Notes: generated from the letters alone by a model not told the origin. Positions 9,283-19,962 are shown, numbered from the stretch's first letter. The stretch is DNA of 64,000 nt from Pseudomonas sp. UFMG81 (GCF_015354575.1 NZ_JACAFQ010000015.1:126930-190929); one strand, 5' to 3'. A program made the numbers and translations.

Positions 9283-11052
9283 TCATCCTTCGCCTGGCCG
9301 CGCCTTGTCGGTGGCGGCGGTGCGCTGCTGGTCCTTGACCTGGCTACCGGGCAGCCGGTCGAACTCATGTAGGCCATTCTTGGCATAGGGGTTGCCGATC
9401 CAGCGCGGGCTGGCGACGAATTGCGGGCTGACCAGGCTCTTGCCTGGCTCGTAGCGGTCGTAGCTGAGCCCGGCCAGGTCGGACACGGTGTGGATCAAGT
9501 GCGAACTGCTGTAAGGGCGCCCGGCCATGGCCTGCAGATCGCGTGGGTGGCTGGCCTGCCAGCTCGGCGAGGTCCACAGCAGGAAGGGGATGGTGTACAT
9601 CGGCCGGGTCGGGTCGCCTTCGTTGCGCCCCAGGCGGTCGTGCTTGCCCGAACTGTAGACGTCCTCGCCATGGTCGGACAGGTAGAGCAGAAAACCGTTC
9701 GGGCTGCTCGCCGAATAGCGCTTGATCAGGCTGGACACCACGAAGTCGTTGTAGCGCACCGCGTTGTCATAGAAGTTGTAGGTTTTCACCTGCTCGGGTG
9801 ACAGCGCAGGCGGGGCGCCGGTGCTGTCCTTGAAATGCTCGTAGTCCGCTGGATAACGGTAGCGGTAGTCCATGTGCGTGCCGAGCAGGTGGACGATGAT
9901 GAGCTTCTTCTGCGCCGGGTCGTGCAGTGCCTTGTCGAAGGGCGCCAGCACCACTTCGTCATACTGGCGGGCGTTCTGGTTGCGCTGGTTGTTCAGGTAC
10001 ACCTGCTCGTCGGTCTGCTGGGCGAAGGTGGTGAGCATGGTGTTGCGCTTGGTCATGGTCTGCTGGTTGGTGATCCAGAAGGTCTTGTAGCCCGCCTGTT
10101 TCATCAGGTTGATCAGCGATGGATCGGTGAGGAAGCGGTCCGGGTGCTGCTCGTCGCCGAAGGTAAGGATCTGTTGCATCACCTCGATGGTGTACGGGCG
10201 CGGCGAAACCACGTTGCGGAACACCGTAAGGCCCTTGTCGCTGGCGGCCAGGGCGTCAAGGTTGGGCGTGGTGTCGCGGTTGTAGCCATACAGGCCCATG
10301 TGCTCGCGGGTGGTCGATTCGCCCAGTACCAGCACCAGGGTGCGCGGTGCGTCGCCACTGCTGTCCTTCAGGTTTTGCAGCGGTGGCAGGGCGGCGTTCT
10401 GCTCCAGCAGCGCCTGCATGTTGTCCAGCTGCTGGCGGTATTGCCGGTAGCCGACCAGCAACTGCCAGGGCACTGCCGGCTCCATGCGTTGTTCGACCTT
10501 TTCCCGGGCGTCGGCGAAGCTGCGTTGCTGGGTGACCATCTGCTTGTAGAAGGGGTAGACCAGGATCGCCAGCAGCAGCGCGGCGACCAGCGGCACGCGG
10601 CTGCGCAGGGGCAGGGTGACCGGGCGGATGCGCGTCCACAGCAATACCGCCACCACGGTGTAGGCCAGCAGCGCCAGGCACAGCGTCAGGCTGAAGTACT
10701 GGCTGAAATATTCGCCGGCTTCGGCTGTGTTCGACTCGAACATCACGAAGATCACGCTCTGCGAGAACTCCTGGCGGTAGATGCCGAAATAGCTCAGGCC
10801 CACCAGCGAGCTCGCCCACAGCACCAGCCCTATCAACGCCGACAGCGGGCGGGTCAGGCGTGGCAGCAACAGCACCGGTGCCAGCCACAGGCTGCTGAGA
10901 ATCAAGGCGTCGCGAAAACCGGCGAAGCCGGTGGTGCCGCTGAACAGCAGCAGGGCCTGGGTGACGCCGGAGAAGTACCAGAAGAACAGCAGGAGCCAGC
11001 CGAGGCCGGCCCAATCGATGGGTTTTGGTGTGGAAGGGGTGGAGCTGGTCAC
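9283..11052 (-). CDS. cptA: CptA-type phosphoethanolamine transferase
   Basis: A 589-residue inner-membrane sulfatase-fold enzyme that transfers phosphoethanolamine to lipopolysaccharide. The first ~190 residues hold about five membrane segments (for example WAGLGWLLLFFWYFSGVTQ); the periplasmic catalytic domain begins near residue 235 with LVLGESTTREHMGLYGYNRD and includes YLSDHGEDVY. Segments such as KTFWITNQQTMTKRNTM and IVHLLGTHMDYRYRYP match my memory of E. coli CptA, which modifies core heptose. The start is GTG with GAGG upstream. No operon partner is seen. EptA at 49131 is a second, different member of the superfamily. Confidence 0.82.
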   Translation of the reverse strand: MTSSTPSTPKPIDWAGLGWLLLFFWYFSGVTQALLLFSGTTGFAGFRDALILSSLWLAPVLLLPRLTRPLSALIGLVLWASSLVGLSYFGIYRQEFSQSVIFVMFESNTAEAGEYFSQYFSLTLCLALLAYTVVAVLLWTRIRPVTLPLRSRVPLVAALLLAILVYPFYKQMVTQQRSFADAREKVEQRMEPAVPWQLLVGYRQYRQQLDNMQALLEQNAALPPLQNLKDSSGDAPRTLVLVLGESTTREHMGLYGYNRDTTPNLDALAASDKGLTVFRNVVSPRPYTIEVMQQILTFGDEQHPDRFLTDPSLINLMKQAGYKTFWITNQQTMTKRNTMLTTFAQQTDEQVYLNNQRNQNARQYDEVVLAPFDKALHDPAQKKLIIVHLLGTHMDYRYRYPADYEHFKDSTGAPPALSPEQVKTYNFYDNAVRYNDFVVSSLIKRYSASSPNGFLLYLSDHGEDVYSSGKHDRLGRNEGDPTRPMYTIPFLLWTSPSWQASHPRDLQAMAGRPYSSSHLIHTVSDLAGLSYDRYEPGKSLVSPQFVASPRWIGNPYAKNGLHEFDRLPGSQVKDQQRTAATDKARPGEG

Positions 11053-11208
11053 GTGCGCCTCGCAAGCCTGGAGGCCGCGTGAACACTGGCGGCCAGTAGG
11101 GGGCGACGCTAAGTGAGCGGGGGTGAAAAGATCGTCAACAGGATATGAAAACTATCGAAGTTGGCGGATGTTCCTGATTGTCTGGGAGCAACTGTCGTTC
11201 ACGGGGCT

Positions 11209-11326
11209 CTGTAGGAGCGGCCTTGTGCCGCGAATGGGCCGTAGAACGGTCCTTGGTTTCTCTATGGCATTCAAGGTCGTTGGGACCGCTTTGCGGCCCA
11301 TTCGCGGCTCAAGGCCGCTCCTACAG
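11209..11326. repeat. REP inverted pair (GTAGGAGCGG class)
   Basis: Left arm CTGTAGGAGCGGCCTTGTG (continuing to 11241) and right arm 11294-11326 are near-perfect reverse complements around a 52 bp centre. This is a BIME-like pair of the Pseudomonas REP class. Confidence 0.85.
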
Positions 11327-11348
11327 GTAACGTGCAAGCCCAAAGACT

Positions 11349-11376
11349 GTGGGAGCCGGCTTGCCGGCGATGAGGC
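11349..11376. repeat. Single REP unit (GTGGGAGCCGGCTTGCC class)
   Basis: TGTGGGAGCCGGCTTGCCGG followed by CGATGAGG matches the second REP class seen again near 41717, 46291 and 46352. Confidence 0.75.
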
Positions 11377-11424
11377 CAGTGCAAGCACCGTCAGACGATT
11401 GCTCGCACAGGGTCACCCTTGTCG

Positions 11425-13551
11425 CTACACGCGGAACTGCTCCATCAGCGCCTGCTGCTGGTTGGCCAGGCGATTCAACGCCTGGCTGATCCGCGCCGAC
11501 TCATCGGCCTGCCCGGACAGCGACTCGGTCACGTCGCGGATCCCCGCCACGTTACGGTTCACTTCCTCGGCCACCGCGCTCTGCTCTTCGGCGGCGGAGG
11601 CGATCTGCAGGTTCATGTCGGTGATCACCGTCACCGCCTGGCCGATGCGTTGCAACGCCGGCAGGGTTTGCTCCATCTGCGCCGCGCTGTCCTGGGCCTG
11701 GCGCTGGCCACCGTGCATGGCGCCGACCACGTCCTGGGTGCCCTGCTGCAAGCCTTCGATCACCTGGCGGATCTCCTCTACCGACACCTGGGTGCGCTGG
11801 GCCAGGTTGCGCACCTCGTCGGCGACCACCGCGAAGCCGCGCCCGGCTTCGCCGGCACGGGCGGCTTCGATGGCGGCGTTGAGTGCCAGCAGGTTGGTCT
11901 GCTCGGCGATGGCGCGGATCACCTCGAGCACCGAGCCGATCTGCTCGCCACGGCTTTCCAGCGAGCGCGCTTGCGCCATCGCCGCGTCCATGCCGTCGGC
12001 CAACTGCTCGATGGCCTCGCGGGTGGCGGCGACCAGAGTCAGGCCTTCACGGGTGGCCTGGTCGGCGCCGCGCGCGGCCTGGGCCGCCTGGGAGGCGTTG
12101 CGGGCGACGTCCTGGGCGGTGGCGCTCATCTCGTTGGCGGCGGTGGCCACCTGCTCGATCTCGCGGTGTTGCTGCTGCATGCCGGCGCTGGTCTGGCTGG
12201 CGATCAGCGCCGACTGGTCGGCAGTACCACGGGCTTCCTGCAGCGAGCCCTTGACCTGGGCGATCACCGGCTGGAGCTTGTCGAGGAAGCGGTTGAACCA
12301 GCCGGTCAGCTGCCCCAGTTCATCGTCGCGCTGGTAGTCCAGGCGCCGGGTCAGGTCGCCTTCGCCACTGGCGATATCCTTCAGCCGCGCCGCCACGGCC
12401 AGGATTGGCCGGGTCACGCCGCGGGCGGTCAGCCACACCAGCAGCAGGCCCGCCACCGCGGCGCCCAGGCCGATCAGCAGGCTGGTGAGGTTGGCATGCT
12501 GGTTGTGCTCGTCCAGGCGCTGGTTGAGGGCGACTGCCGGTGCCTGCAGCACGCTTTCCGGCAGTTCCAGCAGCACCTGCCAGGGGGCGGCACCGGGAAT
12601 CGGGGTAAAGGGGCGGGAGATGCGCATCATGCCGCCATCCAGGCGCTCGACCGCCTGGCCCGCGCGCATCGGGGCGGTGAAAGCCGAGGCGGCGCTGCCA
12701 AAGGCCTGTTCCAGGGTCTTGCTCAGTTGCGTGGCATCCTGGCTGTGACCGGCCAGCAGCCCGGCCGGGCTGACGATGCTCACCTGGCCCTGGCCGTCGA
12801 ACAGCTCCTGGCGCCCGGCCAGGCTCAGCTGCTGCAGGTTGTCCAGGCCGATGTCCAGGCCGATCACGCCGACCACCTTGCCGCCTTCGAGCAGCGGCAG
12901 GGCGATGCTGGTCATCAGCACCTGTTTGCCGTTGATCTCGTCGAAGTACGGGTCCAGCACGCAGGCCTTGGCGGTTTCCAGCGGGCAGGTCAGCCAACGG
13001 TTGTAGGGCGAGCCGTTGGCGCCAATGCTGGCGTCGGCAAGCATGGCTTCGGGCATGGCCTCGGTTTCCAACGCCCCCGGGCTGCTTTGCGACCAGTACA
13101 GCGAGAAACGGCCGCTGTCGTTGCTGCCGGCGTCGGCGCGGCCGACGAAGTGGGCATCCTGCTGATCCAGGGCATTGGGCTGGAACACCAGGTACAGGCC
13201 GATCAGGTCGGGGTTGCCAGCCAGGGCGGCGCGCGCCTCGCGGTTGAGTTCAGGGCGCAGCTCGGCGCCGCCGCGGGCCTTGAGCGCTTGCACCAGGCGG
13301 GCAAAGCCGTTGCCGTACTGGTAGGCGTCCATGAAGTAGCGCTGGATGCGCAGCGCCTGGGTCTCGCCATGGGCCTGCAAGCGCAGGCGGGCGCTGTGGT
13401 CGAGCAGCTCGGTGTTGGCCTGGAACACCTGTTCGGCGTTACGCCGGGCCTGCAGCAGCGAGGTGGCCACCAGCAGGATGACGATGGCCAGCAGGCACAG
13501 GCCGGCGAGCAGGGTGATCTTCCACTGGATGGAGAGGCGGCGCGGCGACAT
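11425..13551 (-). CDS. Methyl-accepting chemotaxis protein, McpU-like
   Basis: A 708-residue chemoreceptor: membrane helix at about 9-32, periplasmic double-Cache ligand domain to about 345, second helix near 350-372, HAMP (about 373-425), and a signalling domain with the hairpin tip [20 protein letters not shown] chose the second ATG because AGAAGGAA precedes it and the upstream ATG lies in the hairpin ending the previous gene. Gene order suggests the orthologue of P. putida McpU, which senses polyamines; the adjacent PuuP-like importer supports this. The ligand is an inference. Confidence 0.85.
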   Translation of the reverse strand: MSPRRLSIQWKITLLAGLCLLAIVILLVATSLLQARRNAEQVFQANTELLDHSARLRLQAHGETQALRIQRYFMDAYQYGNGFARLVQALKARGGAELRPELNREARAALAGNPDLIGLYLVFQPNALDQQDAHFVGRADAGSNDSGRFSLYWSQSSPGALETEAMPEAMLADASIGANGSPYNRWLTCPLETAKACVLDPYFDEINGKQVLMTSIALPLLEGGKVVGVIGLDIGLDNLQQLSLAGRQELFDGQGQVSIVSPAGLLAGHSQDATQLSKTLEQAFGSAASAFTAPMRAGQAVERLDGGMMRISRPFTPIPGAAPWQVLLELPESVLQAPAVALNQRLDEHNQHANLTSLLIGLGAAVAGLLLVWLTARGVTRPILAVAARLKDIASGEGDLTRRLDYQRDDELGQLTGWFNRFLDKLQPVIAQVKGSLQEARGTADQSALIASQTSAGMQQQHREIEQVATAANEMSATAQDVARNASQAAQAARGADQATREGLTLVAATREAIEQLADGMDAAMAQARSLESRGEQIGSVLEVIRAIAEQTNLLALNAAIEAARAGEAGRGFAVVADEVRNLAQRTQVSVEEIRQVIEGLQQGTQDVVGAMHGGQRQAQDSAAQMEQTLPALQRIGQAVTVITDMNLQIASAAEEQSAVAEEVNRNVAGIRDVTESLSGQADESARISQALNRLANQQQALMEQFRV

Positions 13552-13576
13552 GGGCTTTTCCTTCTCGATGAACATG

Positions 13577-13604
13577 CCGACGCCCGCGGTCAGGCGGGCG
13601 TCGG
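13577..13604 (-). terminator. Hairpin ending the permease transcript
   Basis: CCGACGCCCGC and GCGGGCGTCGG form an 11 bp perfect stem with a 6-base loop, 8 bp past the permease stop. There is no strong T-run, so termination may be partial and the chemoreceptor may be reached by read-through. Confidence 0.55.
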
Positions 13605-13611
13605 GTGTGGG

Positions 13612-14964
13612 TCACTCAGCGATGCAGTTCGGTGGTGCAACCCTGAAGGCCTTGGTCAGCCAGGCCAGGTACAGCACGCCCAGTGCCGCCCAGACCCCGC
13701 CGAACATCAGCGAGTGTTCATTCAGGTCCAGCCACAGTGAAACGATGATGCAGAAGCCGATGGTCGGCAGCACCAGGTATTTCATCTTGTTCGCCAGGCC
13801 TTGGCGGTTGCCTTCGCGCAAGTAGCAGTGGTTGATCACCGACAGGTTGACGAAGCTGAACGCCACCAGCGCGCCGAAGTTGATGATCGAGGTGGCGGTC
13901 ACCAGGTCGAAGAACACTGCCGACATGGCGATCAGGCCGACCACCGCGATGTTCAGCACCGGGGTCTTGTAGCTTGGGTGCAGGCGCGAGAACACGCTGG
14001 CGGGGATCACATTGTCGCGGCCCATTACGTACAGCAGGCGCGATACGCTGGTCTGCGAGGCCAGGCCCGAGGCGATGGTGTTGATCACGGTGCAGGCGAT
14101 GAACACCGACTGGAACAGCTTGCCACCCACGTACAGGGCGATTTCCGGCAGCGCCGCTTCCTGGTCATGGAAGCGCTGCATGGTCGGGAAGTAGGCCTGG
14201 ATGAAGTACGACACGCTGATGAACACCACGCCGCCGATCAACGCGGTGAGGAAGATCGCCCGGGGAATGGTCTTGCCCGGATCGCGGGTTTCTTCCGACA
14301 GGCAGGTGACCGCGTCGAAGCCCAGGAACGAGAAGCACAGGATGGTCGCACCCGCGGCCAGCGCACTGAACTGGGTCTGCTGGTCGGCAAAAGGTATCAA
14401 GCTCCACGTCGTGCCCAGGCCCTCTCCTTGATCCAGGCCACGTACGCAGAGATAGATGAACACGCTGATGATCGCCACCTGGACAATCACGAACAGCAGG
14501 TTGAAATGCGCCACCAGGTTGATGCTGCGCATGTTGATCAGGCTGATCAGGGTGACGAAGCCGGCCACCCACATCCACTCGGGCACCTCGGGGAACATCG
14601 CCGACAGGTACAGCTTGGCCAGCAGCGCGTTGACCATTGGCAGCAGCAGGTAGTCCAACAGCGACGACCAGCCGACCAGGAAGCCCACGCTCGGGTTGAT
14701 GGCGCGTTGGGTGTAGGTGTAGGCCGAGCCCGACTGTGGGAAACGCCGTACCAGGGTGCCGTAGCTCACCGCGGTGAACAATATGCCGACCAGGGCCAGG
14801 ATATAGGCGCTGGGTACGTGCCCGGCAGTGATGCCGGAGACGATGCCGAAGGTGTCGAACACGGTCATCGGGGTGAGGTAGGCCAAGCCGATGATCACCA
14901 CGTGCCAGAGGCGCAGGGATTTACGGAACTGGCCGTTGCCGGTGGCGCTGTGGTCAGGCTGCAT
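13612..14964 (-). CDS. PuuP-like putrescine importer (APC family)
   Basis: A 450-residue APC-family permease with about 12 predicted membrane helices. The N-terminal [20 protein letters not shown] and internal [20 protein letters not shown] and [14 protein letters not shown] are very close to what I recall of E. coli PuuP, the proton-coupled putrescine importer. The ATG has AGGAG upstream. It is followed on the same strand by the chemoreceptor, giving a sensor-importer pair. Putrescine specificity is inferred from family similarity and would need a transport test. Confidence 0.82.
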   Translation of the reverse strand: MQPDHSATGNGQFRKSLRLWHVVIIGLAYLTPMTVFDTFGIVSGITAGHVPSAYILALVGILFTAVSYGTLVRRFPQSGSAYTYTQRAINPSVGFLVGWSSLLDYLLLPMVNALLAKLYLSAMFPEVPEWMWVAGFVTLISLINMRSINLVAHFNLLFVIVQVAIISVFIYLCVRGLDQGEGLGTTWSLIPFADQQTQFSALAAGATILCFSFLGFDAVTCLSEETRDPGKTIPRAIFLTALIGGVVFISVSYFIQAYFPTMQRFHDQEAALPEIALYVGGKLFQSVFIACTVINTIASGLASQTSVSRLLYVMGRDNVIPASVFSRLHPSYKTPVLNIAVVGLIAMSAVFFDLVTATSIINFGALVAFSFVNLSVINHCYLREGNRQGLANKMKYLVLPTIGFCIIVSLWLDLNEHSLMFGGVWAALGVLYLAWLTKAFRVAPPNCIAE

Positions 14965-15466
14965 GCGGGCGATGCTCCTCTACCTGGACAACGGGCGCGG
15001 CGTGCGACGGGCACGGCAGGGTCGAGCGGGTGGGCTCCATGTTGTTCACCTTTTATGTTGGAGCTACGAAGTGCGCGGAGAGGGCGCGGGTGTCAGGGCT
15101 GGCTGCGCCGGGACGAAAAAGAGGGCGCGTGGGGGCTGGTGCGTAGGGGCATGGCGGCGCGTTTTTCTTCTTCGTTGGATGGGGCGCTTGCAAGGTGGGT
15201 GAAATAAAAAACGATGCCTAGGTGGGTGTCAAGTTAAACATGACAAAGTGTTACAGAGATGAAGGGTGAATCGGTTTTTTTGGCCGAAACGCGGTGCTTT
15301 TTACCCGTGGGATAGTGCGTAAATCGATTCCAGTGTTCGTAAAAATTTACGATCCCATGGGTTTTGGAGGCGGTGGGCTTGCCTCGCGATTGGGCCCGTG
15401 CAGTGGCCATCGGCAATGGGCTATCCTTGCCAGCCGCACTCCTATGGACAGCAATCGGTTCTATTC
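14965..15466. other. Intergenic region with a long imperfect inverted repeat
   Basis: This 502 bp gap between divergent genes is AT-richer than its neighbours from about 15200. It holds the importer leader and the inverted repeat at 15308-15357. No gene is apparent. Confidence 0.55.
15308..15357. repeat. Composite inverted repeat in divergent promoter region
   Basis: TGGGAT plus CGTAAAT on the left pair with ATTTACG plus ATCCCA on the right; 4 extra bases (AGTG) interrupt the left arm. It may be an operator or a hairpin for the flanking divergent genes. Confidence 0.45.
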
Positions 15467-16981
15467 ATGAAGAAATCAGTAGGTATCCTTTCCGGCCTGG
15501 CCGTCGCCATCGCCGTCGCCACCACCGCTGGCGCCTGGTACACCGGCAAACAGCTGCCGGCGGAGCTGGAGCGCTCCATCGTCCAGGGTAACGACGAGTT
15601 GAAGAAGGCCCTGGTCGGCAGCGGTGGCAGCATGACCATCGAGCTGGCCTCGCTGGAGCAGCGCTTCTTCACCAGCACCGCGCACTACCGCCTCAAGGCC
15701 AAGGATATCCAGCTCGGCGAGAACGAGACGCTGAGCTTCGATGTCGGCGTGGTCGACCAGATCGAGCACGGCCCGTTCCCCTGGTCGCGGGTCAAGGCGT
15801 TCAAGCTGATGCCGGTGATGGCCACCAGCAACAGCGCGCTGGAAAAGGATGACTTCACCGCGCCGTGGTTCGCCGCCGCTGGCGATCAGGCGCCGGTTAC
15901 CGGCCAAGTCAGCCTGGGCTACGGTGGCACCGTCGAAAGCGATATTCGCCTCGCGCCAGTCAAGCTTGAACAGGATGGCGACAAGGTCCTGGATTTCTCC
16001 GGCATGCAGTTGCGGGTGCGTGGCGACCGTGAAGGCAAGGCCGCCGAGGTTCATGCCAATGCCGACCGCCTGGAGATCAACTTCGCTGACGAACAGCAGG
16101 CGCCGGTCAAGCTGCTGCTCAATGGCTTCAAGATTGGCGGCAAGCTCAGCGAGACCCAACACGACATGGTCTATGTCGGCAACATCGACCTGGCCGTGGC
16201 CGATGTGCAGGTCACCAGCGGGCCGAAGCAGGACGTGCTGGTACTCAAGAACCTGCAGCAGAACAACCTCTACAGCGCCGATGGCGAGGCCAAGGACAAG
16301 TTGTCCGGGCGTCTTGAATACAAGGTCGGCGACATCACCTACGCCGGGCGCAAGGTGGGCAGCGGCGAGATGGTCGTCACCATGAAGTCCATCGATATCC
16401 CGGCCATGCAGGGGTTGATGCAGTGGTATCAGGGCAATCTGCCGGTCATCCAGCAGGCGGCTGTCGAAGGCAAGGACGTGTCAACGGTGGAGTCCCTTAT
16501 CCAGGGCCAGGCCAAGGCCAAGCAGGACTTGAGCAAGCTGCTGGCGGGCCAGCCGAAGCTGGCGATCGACAAGTTGTCGTTCAAGACCGCCAACGGCGAA
16601 AGCCACTTCAGCCTGGCCATGGACTTCACCGCCCCGAGCTCCTTCGACCTGCCGCCTGATCAGTTGGGCAAGCAGCTGGTCAGCCGCCTGAACAGCAAGC
16701 TGAGCGTGTCCAAGCCAATGGTCGGCGACCTGGCCACCTTGCAGGCATTGCTGGACGGCGAGACCGACGCGCAAGCCATCGCCCAGCAGTCCAGCCAGGC
16801 CGGTGAAATGGTCGGTTTGATGGCGGTGCAGAGCGGCATGGGGACTGTGCAGGGCACCGACGTGGTGTCGAGCTTGCAGTACGCCGATGGCATGGTCGAC
16901 TTCAACGGCAAGAAGATGACCGTGGAAGAGTTCGCCATGCTGATCAGCGCCCACCTGGCGGCCTTGCAGCCACAAGGTTGA
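15467..16981 (+). CDS. DUF945 family protein (YdgA-like)
   Basis: A 504-residue protein of the YdgA/DUF945 family. It starts with a basic end and a hydrophobic helix (MKKSVGILSGLAVAIAVATT), so it is exported or anchored in the inner membrane with most of the chain in the periplasm. The body is a repetitive beta-rich domain with no catalytic motif I can name. The upstream in-frame ATG lacks a leader-like sequence, so I chose this start, although the ribosome site is weak. The function is unknown. A REP pair follows. Confidence 0.8.
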   Translation: MKKSVGILSGLAVAIAVATTAGAWYTGKQLPAELERSIVQGNDELKKALVGSGGSMTIELASLEQRFFTSTAHYRLKAKDIQLGENETLSFDVGVVDQIEHGPFPWSRVKAFKLMPVMATSNSALEKDDFTAPWFAAAGDQAPVTGQVSLGYGGTVESDIRLAPVKLEQDGDKVLDFSGMQLRVRGDREGKAAEVHANADRLEINFADEQQAPVKLLLNGFKIGGKLSETQHDMVYVGNIDLAVADVQVTSGPKQDVLVLKNLQQNNLYSADGEAKDKLSGRLEYKVGDITYAGRKVGSGEMVVTMKSIDIPAMQGLMQWYQGNLPVIQQAAVEGKDVSTVESLIQGQAKAKQDLSKLLAGQPKLAIDKLSFKTANGESHFSLAMDFTAPSSFDLPPDQLGKQLVSRLNSKLSVSKPMVGDLATLQALLDGETDAQAIAQQSSQAGEMVGLMAVQSGMGTVQGTDVVSSLQYADGMVDFNGKKMTVEEFAMLISAHLAALQPQG

Positions 16982-17000
16982 TCGCCCGCGCAGCACCCTG

Positions 17001-17071
17001 ATCGCGGGGCAAGCCCGCTCCCACGCAAGCCCGATACAGTGCGTTGCGTGGGAGCGGGCTTGCCCCGCGAT
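17001..17071. repeat. REP inverted pair (GTGGGAGCGGGCTTGCC class)
   Basis: ATCGCGGGGCAAGCCCGCTC onward to 17028 pairs with 17044-17071. Both arms are essentially exact reverse complements. Confidence 0.85.
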
Positions 17072-17270
17072 TGCGTTGGCTCAGGCAAAGCAAAAACCCC
17101 TTTTGCATCGCACGGATTGCCTGTAGCCTTCGCCGTCCGATAATAGTCCGCGCCCACAGAAGGGGCCGCGAAGGCCCGCCATGCAGGCCGTCCGGCACCA
17201 TTAGCCGATCTGTCAGGGCCGGGTGATACACTCGACTGACGCGCGCACGCGCCCCGCAGGTCCAGCGATC

Positions 17271-18329
17271 ATGACCCAGATTTCCGAACGCCTGTTGGTT
17301 CAGGCCCACCTCGATGCCAAGCAGCCCAACCCGCTGACGCCCGCGCAAGAGGCCGAATACCGTGCGGCCATCGCCGCTGAGCTTAAGCAGCAGAACGCCG
17401 TGCTGGTCGCCCACTACTATTGCGACCCGGTGATCCAGGCCCTGGCCGAGGAAACCGGTGGTTGCGTGTCCGACTCGCTGGAAATGGCCCGCTTCGGCAA
17501 GAACCACCCAGCAGAAACGGTGATCGTGGCCGGGGTGCGCTTCATGGGTGAGACGGCCAAGATCCTCACCCCGGAAAAGCGCGTGCTGATGCCCACGCTG
17601 GAAGCCACCTGCTCGCTCGACCTGGGCTGCCCGGTCAAGGAGTTCTCGGACTTCTGCGACCAGCACCCGGAGCGTACCGTGGTGGTCTACGCCAACACCT
17701 CCGCTGCGGTGAAGGCGCGGGCCGATTGGGTGGTGACCTCCAGTTGCGCGCTGGAAATCGTCGAAAGCCTGATGGACAACGGCGAGACCATCATCTGGGG
17801 CCCGGACCAGCACCTGGGCCGCTACATCCAGAAGCAGACCGGGGCCGACATGCTGCTGTGGGATGGCGCCTGTATCGTGCACGAAGAATTCAAGTCGCGT
17901 CAGTTGGCCGACATGAAAGCGCTGTACCCGGACGCGGCGATCCTGGTGCACCCGGAGTCGCCGGAGGCGGTGATCGAGCTGGCCGACGCCGTGGGCTCCA
18001 CCAGCCAATTGATCAAGGCCGCGCAGACCCTGCCGAACAAGACCTTCATCGTCGCCACCGACCGCGGCATCTTCTACAAGATGCAGCAGCTGTGCCCGGA
18101 CAAGGAATTCGTCGAAGCCCCCACCGCCGGTAACGGCGCGGCCTGCCGCAGCTGCGCGCACTGCCCGTGGATGGCCATGAACACCCTGGAGCGGGTGCTG
18201 GATTGCCTGCGTACCGGCAGCAACGAAATCTTCGTCGAGCCGGCGCTGATCCCCAAGGCGATCAAGCCGCTGAACCGCATGCTCGATTTCACCCAGGCGG
18301 CGCGGTTGAAGTTGTCGGGCAACGCCTGA
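17271..18329 (+). CDS. nadA: Quinolinate synthase NadA
   Basis: NadA, 352 residues, a 4Fe-4S enzyme that condenses iminoaspartate with dihydroxyacetone phosphate to quinolinate for NAD. Typical motifs are [39 protein letters not shown] and [17 protein letters not shown], which carry the cluster Cys residues. The ATG was chosen over an upstream GTG on family length. The gene stands alone, with REP pairs on both sides. Confidence 0.96.
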   Translation: MTQISERLLVQAHLDAKQPNPLTPAQEAEYRAAIAAELKQQNAVLVAHYYCDPVIQALAEETGGCVSDSLEMARFGKNHPAETVIVAGVRFMGETAKILTPEKRVLMPTLEATCSLDLGCPVKEFSDFCDQHPERTVVVYANTSAAVKARADWVVTSSCALEIVESLMDNGETIIWGPDQHLGRYIQKQTGADMLLWDGACIVHEEFKSRQLADMKALYPDAAILVHPESPEAVIELADAVGSTSQLIKAAQTLPNKTFIVATDRGIFYKMQQLCPDKEFVEAPTAGNGAACRSCAHCPWMAMNTLERVLDCLRTGSNEIFVEPALIPKAIKPLNRMLDFTQAARLKLSGNA

Positions 18330-18348
18330 CTTGCTTGCACGGGCCTAG

Positions 18349-18520
18349 TAGGAGCGGCCTTGTGTCGCCAAAGGGCCGCAAGGCGGCCCCCGCGATTGCG
18401 GGTTAGATGCGCGGATCTTGGGGCCGCTGCGCGCCCCTTTCGCGACACAAGGCCGCTCCTACAGGTATCGAATAACCTTCAGGCCTGCACTGGCCCTGTA
18501 GGAGGCGGCTTACCGGCGGT
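18349..18520. repeat. REP pair plus single REP unit
   Basis: An inverted pair (GTAGGAGCGGCCTTGTGTCG at the left, its complement ending near 18463) is followed by a third unit CTGTAGGAGGCGGCTTACCG at 18495-18520. Confidence 0.8.
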
Positions 18521-18525
18521 TGGTG

Positions 18526-19962
18526 CTAACGCCCCATCATGTCCTTGACCATGCGCTGCTGCTCCATCACTTCACGCTGGCGCTGGTCGATCTGCGAGGC
18601 CAGCGGGAAGTTGCTGCCGGCGCGGCGCTTGGCGTAGTCGAGCTGCTGGATCGCCTGGTCGAAGTCACCCACCAATGTGAAGTACTCGGCGCGGGCGCGG
18701 TGCAGGCCGATGGTGTTGCCCGACAGGCCGCGCACTTCGGCCACGTCGTACCACACGTCCGGATCGTCCGGGCGGTTCTTCACCAGGTCATCCAGCACTT
18801 TCTCCGCTTCGGCCGGCTTGCCTTGCTTGACCAGCAGGTCGGCGCGTACTTGCTTGAGCGGGTAGTTGCCCGGGTACAGCCCTTGCAGGCGCGTGGCGCG
18901 CTGCTGGGCGTCGGCCAGGCGATTGTTGGTGATGTCCAGGTCGATCTGCGCCAGGTTGTACGTGATGTCGTTGGGCGCCTTGGCCAGCAGAGGCTTGAGG
19001 TTTTCCCGTGCTTCGTTGAGCTGGCCGCCCTTGATCAGCGCGAGTGCGAGCCCGTAGCGCGCAGCATCCAGGTTTGGGTTTTCGTCAAGCTGGGCGCGGA
19101 AGCGCTTGGCGGCCAGGCCCGGGGTGCCTTCGTAGGTGAGGGCGACGCGGGCGCGGATCAGCTGGTAGCGCTGGCTGTCCTCGACACCGCCCTTGGGGGC
19201 CTGCTCGGCGCGGTTGCGGGTGTCGGCGATACGCGATTCGGTGACCGGGTGGGTCAGCAGGAATTCCGGGGGTTTGGCGTCATAGCGGTACTGGCGGGCC
19301 AGGCGCTCGAACATCGATGGCATGTTGCGCGGGTCGTAGCCGGCCTTTTCCAGGTTGAGGATGCCGATGCGGTCGGCTTCCTGTTCGTTTTGCCGGGAGA
19401 AGCGCCGCTGCTCCTGGATCGCCGCAGCCTGGGTGCCGGCGATCAGGCCGATGCCGGCATCGCCGCCGCCACCTGCGGCCAGCACGATACCGGCCAGCAG
19501 CGCGGCCATCATGGGCAGTTGCATGCGCTGCTGGGCCTCGACGCCACGGGCGAAGTGGCGTTGCGACAAGTGCGCCAGTTCGTGGGCCAGCACCGAGGCG
19601 TACTCGCCTTCGGTCTGTGCGTTGAGGAACAGCCCGCCATTGACCCCGACGATCCCGCCCGGGGCAGCGAAGGCGTTGAGCTCGCGGCTGTCGATGAGGA
19701 TGAATTCCAGGCGCCGGTCCTGCAGCTGGCTGGTTTCGGCCAGCTTGTACACGCTGGTCTCTACATAGTCCTTGAGCTGCGGGTCGTTCAACTGGTTGAC
19801 TTGGCCACGCAGCAGGCTCAGCCAGGCGCGGCCGAGCTGGTGCTCCTGTTGCGGCGAAACGATCGCGGAACTGGCATCGCCCAGTGATGGCAGGTCATCG
19901 GCGTGGCCGGGGAGGGCCATCAGGCAGGCCAGTGCCAGCAGGGTGGGGCGCAGTAGATTCAT
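18526..19962 (-). CDS. bepA: M48 metalloprotease with TPRs, BepA type
   Basis: A 478-residue periplasmic zinc protease with signal peptide (MNLLRPTLLALACLMALPGHA) and the HELAH zinc motif at residues 127-131; the third ligand Glu is in the NEQEADRIGI segment. The C-terminal third carries TPR-like helices (YGLALALIKGGQLNEARENL). BepA in E. coli checks outer-membrane protein and LptD assembly. An in-frame TTG 21 bp upstream is unlikely to be the start. The divergent partner is a TusA-like gene 106 bp away. Confidence 0.87.
   Translation of the reverse strand: MNLLRPTLLALACLMALPGHADDLPSLGDASSAIVSPQQEHQLGRAWLSLLRGQVNQLNDPQLKDYVETSVYKLAETSQLQDRRLEFILIDSRELNAFAAPGGIVGVNGGLFLNAQTEGEYASVLAHELAHLSQRHFARGVEAQQRMQLPMMAALLAGIVLAAGGGGDAGIGLIAGTQAAAIQEQRRFSRQNEQEADRIGILNLEKAGYDPRNMPSMFERLARQYRYDAKPPEFLLTHPVTESRIADTRNRAEQAPKGGVEDSQRYQLIRARVALTYEGTPGLAAKRFRAQLDENPNLDAARYGLALALIKGGQLNEARENLKPLLAKAPNDITYNLAQIDLDITNNRLADAQQRATRLQGLYPGNYPLKQVRADLLVKQGKPAEAEKVLDDLVKNRPDDPDVWYDVAEVRGLSGNTIGLHRARAEYFTLVGDFDQAIQQLDYAKRRAGSNFPLASQIDQRQREVMEQQRMVKDMMGR

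Larger units (their letters stand above)
11053..11424. other. Intergenic region with REP elements
   Basis: Apart from the leader of cptA, this 372 bp stretch contains a large REP inverted pair and one single REP unit described separately. I see no convincing gene. Confidence 0.6.

Noticed and set aside
11209..11326. CRISPR-like repeats from the many similar intergenic repeats
   Set aside because: They are inverted REP pairs scattered singly; there is no array with regular spacers and no cas gene.
11419..13740. A 773-codon plus-strand open frame across the chemoreceptor gene
   Set aside because: The minus-strand frame codes a clear methyl-accepting chemotaxis protein; the plus frame is low-complexity (H, Q, R, G rich) without motifs.
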